Positions 13,771 through 16,221 of a DNA stretch of 16,221 bases are shown here, in pieces. The notes under the pieces are model-generated. The model was not told where the DNA came from, did no database searches, and saw nothing but the letters and a program-made list of their open reading frames with translations. Source of the stretch: an uncultured Sphingomonas sp. (GTDB taxonomy: Bacteria > Pseudomonadota > Alphaproteobacteria > Sphingomonadales > Sphingomonadaceae); assembly GCA_934555855.1 (NCBI GenBank), contig CAKTFL010000005.1, positions 1 through 16,221 on the forward strand. The letters are read 5' to 3'. A program made the translations under genes and the position numbers. Every line of letters begins with the position of its first letter. The first letter of the stretch is position 1.

Positions 13771-14185
13771 CAGGTCGGCTGCGCGCGAGAAGCGCTGGGT
13801 AGTGCTGGTGAGCGAGGATGACGCGCTCATGCGGATGATCATGTCGGATACGCTGCGCGACCGAGGCCTGGAGGTCATCGAGGAAGAATCAGCGGAACGT
13901 GCGATCAGCCGCATCTCGAGGCGCTCCGATATCAACCTTGTCGTGACGGACATCCAGCTGGCCGGCGAACTGAGCGGCCTGGATCTGGCGCATTGGATCA
14001 CGGAAAACCGGCCGGAAATCCGGATCCTCGCGGTGTCCGGCTTTCCACGGGACGTAGTCGGCTCGTCGCGACCGGAACGCTATACCTTCATGTCCAAGCC
14101 GTTCTCGCCGAGCACGCTCGCCCGGGAAGCGTTCGCGCTGCTGGGTGAAACCAACGAAGCGCGGCGATCAGTACGCAATTTTTGA
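13763..14185 (+). CDS. Single-domain response regulator (receiver only)
   Basis: A 140-residue protein consisting of one receiver domain. It has the acidic pair in VLVSEDDALMR, phospho-acceptor D63 in LVVTDIQLAGELSGLDLA, S in place of the usual T (LAVSGFP) and K in FMSKPF. No output domain, so it probably acts as a phosphate carrier, sink or protein-binding switch. The ATG at 13763 sits in ATGACTGA and overlaps the end of the OmpR-type gene, which fixes the start and couples expression. Its last 18 bp overlap the 3' end of the minus-strand receiver gene ending at 14168. Confidence 0.9.
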   Translation: MTDRSAAREKRWVVLVSEDDALMRMIMSDTLRDRGLEVIEEESAERAISRISRRSDINLVVTDIQLAGELSGLDLAHWITENRPEIRILAVSGFPRDVVGSSRPERYTFMSKPFSPSTLAREAFALLGETNEARRSVRNF

Positions 14186-14569
14186 GTTGGCGAGAATGCG
14201 CCGGATATCCTTTGCCAGCGACAACGGATCGAACGGCTTGGTTAGGATGCCGATCGCCCCGCTATTGGCAAGCTCGACCAGTTCGCTGTTCTGCGCCCGC
14301 GCGGTGAAGAAGATCACGGGAATGCTGCCGCCTGAAAGCTCCGCGATTCGGTCCAGCGTTCCCGGGCCGTCCAGGTCGGGCATCATGACGTCCAGCAGCA
14401 CCACGTCCGGGCGCCAGTCGCCCTTGGAGATGACGTCCAGCGCCTTCGCACCCCGATCCACCGCCATCACCTCCAGACGTCGATCGAGCTTCAGGGCGCG
14501 GCAGACCACAGCGACCAGATCGGGCTCGTCATCGACGTACAGAAGCTTCAAATCGGCATCCGTCGTCAT
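14168..14569 (-). CDS. Single-domain response regulator (receiver only)
   Basis: A 133-residue receiver domain with the acidic pair in LLYVDDEPDLV, phospho-acceptor D60 in VVLLDVMMPDLDG, T in IFFTAR and K in ILTKPFD. No output domain. The sequence type resembles receivers found as partners or C-terminal domains of hybrid kinases. It is convergent with the plus-strand receiver at 13763-14185, sharing 18 bp of 3' coding sequence, so no terminator can lie between them. It is divergent from the small DHp-like gene at 14660 across a 90-bp spacer. The partner kinase may be the PAS kinase at 16120-14939, which lies upstream on the same strand; this is inference. Confidence 0.9.
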   Translation of the reverse strand: MTTDADLKLLYVDDEPDLVAVVCRALKLDRRLEVMAVDRGAKALDVISKGDWRPDVVLLDVMMPDLDGPGTLDRIAELSGGSIPVIFFTARAQNSELVELANSGAIGILTKPFDPLSLAKDIRRILANSKIAY

Positions 14570-14659
14570 CCCCTACGTCGCTCCCCCGTCCAAACGCCAC
14601 CCGATCGCTAGTCTAACGCCTGCGAATAATCAGTTTACGGTTTTCTGGAAAGCGCTCCC
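14570..14659. promoter_or_regulatory. 90-bp divergent spacer between receiver gene and DHp-like gene
   Basis: Must hold the leftward start signals of the receiver and the rightward ones of the small DHp-like gene. The most AT-rich part is 14625-14646. GGAAAG at 14647-14652 is a good Shine-Dalgarno 7 nt before ATG 14660. No clear -35/-10 pair or EcfG-type box was seen. Confidence 0.4.
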
Positions 14660-14869
14660 ATGGTCGCAAATCGCCCTTCCGCTCCACCGCAGACCCCGCT
14701 CCAGCTGTCCCAGCATCAGCTTCGCAACAAGCTGGGCATCGTCATGGGAACGATCGATATCGTCCGTCAGACGGAAACTCTGTCGAAAGACGGGGACGAG
14801 GATATCGCCCGAATCAAACGGGCATGTCAGGACATGCTCGCTCTGATCGATGGCCTCCCAATCGCTTGA
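14660..14869 (+). CDS. Small free-standing DHp (HisKA-like) hairpin protein, putative phosphotransfer protein
   Basis: A 69-residue protein. After a Pro-rich start (1-13), residues 14-41 form a helix carrying an H-box-like sequence QLSQHQLRNKLGIVMG with H19. A Lys/Asp/Gly turn (42-46) and a second amphipathic helix (47-66, DIARIKRACQDMLALIDGL) follow. This is the two-helix hairpin of a histidine-kinase dimerisation/phosphotransfer domain, but no ATPase domain follows: the frame stops at 14869 and the next gene is on the other strand. The residue after His is Gln, not the Glu/Asp that acts as base for autokinase in HisKA domains, which suits a protein that receives phosphate rather than making it. 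A dimer would resemble an Hpt/Spo0B-like four-helix bundle. GGAAAG 7 nt upstream supports the start. Real gene: likely; phosphotransfer role: inference. Confidence 0.72.
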   Translation: MVANRPSAPPQTPLQLSQHQLRNKLGIVMGTIDIVRQTETLSKDGDEDIARIKRACQDMLALIDGLPIA

Positions 14870-14938
14870 GGCCACGTCCGGTTCCCCGAGCAGAACACCC
14901 GCCTGCCCGGACAAGCACGGGCCGGATCTTGCCTCAGG

Positions 14939-16120
14939 TCAGCTTTTCGCCCCGATCTCGCTGACCGGAAGATCGACCGAGAAGATCGTGCCGCCTTCCG
15001 GATTGTCGGCGAACCACAGCTTTCCGTCCAGCCGATCGACAATCTCTCGGCTGATGGCGAGGCCCAGGCCCGTGCCGCCGATCTTCCGCGTGCCGGATCC
15101 GTCCGCCTGCGCGAACTTGTCGAACACCTTGCCGCGAAAGCTTTCCGGGATGCCAGGCCCGTTGTCGATCACGTCAATTCGGTGGAACCCCGCCCTCAGA
15201 CGCATCCTGACGCACACCGTGCCCCCGGTCGGCGAGAATTTAATCGCGTTCGACAACAGGTTGGTGAACACCCGGACAACCCGGTCCGCATCGGCGAGCA
15301 CGCCATCGCGACCTTCGTCCGGCGTGAACTCCAGCCCGACCTGATGATCGTCCGCGAACGGCTTTATCTCGTCCAGCGCCGCCTGAATGAGATCGCGCAA
15401 GGAGCGCGGCTGTATGTCGAAGTGCATTCGTCCCGACTCGATCCGCTGGATATCCAACAGGTCGTTGATGAGGCGGATCAATCGATTGGTATTGTTCAGC
15501 GCAATGCCGACCATATCCGCCGTGTCGTCGCCGATGTCCCCCGTCGCGCCCGCCGCAACCAGACCCAGCGCGCCCGCGATCGAACTGAGCGGGGTCCGTA
15601 GCTCATGGCTGACCGTGGAGACGAAATCCGATTTCAGCCGGTCGAAGTGGGTCTGCTGGCTCAGGTCGCTCAGAATGAGGAACCAGCCACCCTTTCCGCC
15701 TTCGCGCAGGTCGACGGCGCGGAGCGACAGCGGGAATTCCTCATCTCCTGCCCTGATCCCGGAAACTCGCAGCTCGGTCCTGCTCGCCTCCGCCTCCTCC
15801 AGGATAGGTAGGAGGGGCTGGCCGTCGCGCGCCTTGACGAGAAGCGTCACGTCGCGACCGCGAAGCAGGTCCGCGTCGACGTCGAACATTTCCCCGAACA
15901 TGATGCTAGAACTCGTTATCCGCAAACGCTGGTCGAGAAACGCTACCGGATCGTGTCCCCGGCGCAGCAGGCTGTCACGACTGCGTATCAGCTCACGCAG
16001 CTCCCGGCGTGCGGCTCGTTCTGCGCGGCCCTGCTTCACGGCGATCCCAATGGCAGCCATCGCCGCGGCTGCACCGAGAACCCGCAGGCCGACGCTTGCG
16101 CCTGTCCTCGCCTCCGTCAT
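14939..16120 (-). CDS. PAS-containing sensor histidine kinase, membrane-anchored
   Basis: A 393-residue kinase. A hydrophobic stretch at about 9-28 (SVGLRVLGAAAAMAAIGIAV) looks like a single N-terminal membrane anchor with no periplasmic domain, followed by a basic helical linker (31-55). A PAS-like domain spans about 56-155 (VAFLDQRLRITSSSIMFGEMF to GWFLILSDLSQQ). HisKA has SHELRTPLSS with H172. The HATPase domain has the N-box NLLSNAIKFS, G1 DNGPGI, an F-box FDKFAQADGSGT and G2 GGTGLGLAI. All motifs are intact. It has no receiver, so it needs a separate partner; two single-domain receivers and a DHp-like protein lie close by. AGGAGGG at 16133-16127 is a strong Shine-Dalgarno 6 nt before the ATG. 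Its 3' end faces the DHp-like gene across 69 bp with no clear terminator. Confidence 0.93.
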   Translation of the reverse strand: MTEARTGASVGLRVLGAAAAMAAIGIAVKQGRAERAARRELRELIRSRDSLLRRGHDPVAFLDQRLRITSSSIMFGEMFDVDADLLRGRDVTLLVKARDGQPLLPILEEAEASRTELRVSGIRAGDEEFPLSLRAVDLREGGKGGWFLILSDLSQQTHFDRLKSDFVSTVSHELRTPLSSIAGALGLVAAGATGDIGDDTADMVGIALNNTNRLIRLINDLLDIQRIESGRMHFDIQPRSLRDLIQAALDEIKPFADDHQVGLEFTPDEGRDGVLADADRVVRVFTNLLSNAIKFSPTGGTVCVRMRLRAGFHRIDVIDNGPGIPESFRGKVFDKFAQADGSGTRKIGGTGLGLAISREIVDRLDGKLWFADNPEGGTIFSVDLPVSEIGAKS

Positions 16121-16221
16121 TCTGCTCCCTCCTCTTACCTGGATTAACGCGGGGAGTAGCCAAAAAGGTGCAGGCGAACGGCGATTCCGGGCAGCGCTGA
16201 CCGCTGGAACAGGCTCACTGC
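16121..16221 (-). promoter_or_regulatory. Upstream region of the PAS kinase gene, to window edge
   Basis: Holds the kinase's strong Shine-Dalgarno (minus strand, 16133-16127). A minus-strand T run at about 16166-16162 and a CAGCGCTG palindrome near 16192-16199 are visible, but no promoter could be assigned. The neighbouring gene lies outside the window. Confidence 0.4.

Noticed and set aside
14876..14912. GTCCGG/CCGGAC inverted repeat as a terminator between the DHp-like gene and the PAS kinase
   Set aside because: Only 6 bp of stem with a 25-nt loop and no T run on either strand.
14630..14914. 94-codon minus-strand frame opposite the DHp-like gene
   Set aside because: No recognisable features; the plus strand has a good Shine-Dalgarno and a clear H-box helix.
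1..16221. CRISPR arrays, tRNA/rRNA genes, insertion sequences or prophage genes
   Set aside because: No regularly spaced repeats, tRNA-like cloverleaf, transposase or integrase motifs, or att-like duplications were seen.

Overview
The window looks like chromosome of a GC-rich alphaproteobacterium, most likely a sphingomonad. This rests on coding style, a SapC-family protein, a TonB-dependent receptor and the density of two-component genes; it is inference, as no rRNA or marker gene is present.

Left part (1-6019, all minus strand): a two-partner secretion (TPS, type Vb) locus. In transcription order it holds an outer-membrane TpsB/FhaC-type transporter (6019-4271), a SapC-family cytoplasmic protein (4213-3425), a strong intrinsic terminator (about 3376-3336), and a large filamentous-haemagglutinin-like TpsA exoprotein. 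TpsA starts at 3128, stays open for 1042 codons and runs off the left edge.

Middle (6020-6408): an AT-rich divergent control region.

Right of it (6409-12754, plus strand): a tightly packed five-gene operon with gaps of 3 nt or 4-nt overlaps. It encodes a GGDEF/EAL protein (degenerate GGGEF, intact EAL), a small TonB-dependent receptor, a YfiR-family (DUF4154) periplasmic protein, a membrane histidine kinase whose sensor region resembles that of YfiN, and a response regulator with a helical C-terminus. It reads as a YfiR-type envelope-sensing module whose output is a phosphorelay plus a c-di-GMP phosphodiesterase instead of a YfiN diguanylate cyclase.

Right end (13039-16120): a second signalling cluster. 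It has an OmpR-type regulator overlapping a single-domain receiver (plus strand), a second single-domain receiver (minus) whose 3' end overlaps the first receiver's, a 69-residue protein that looks like a free-standing histidine-kinase DHp hairpin with no ATPase domain, and a PAS-containing histidine kinase (minus).

Working model (inference): envelope or nutrient signals reach the receptor/YfiR/kinase operon and adjust c-di-GMP and phosphorelay state. The neighbouring TPS adhesin, an obvious surface-attachment effector, is the plausible output. Short motifs shared by the tpsB and tpsA upstream regions hint at common control of the two unlinked TPS transcripts.
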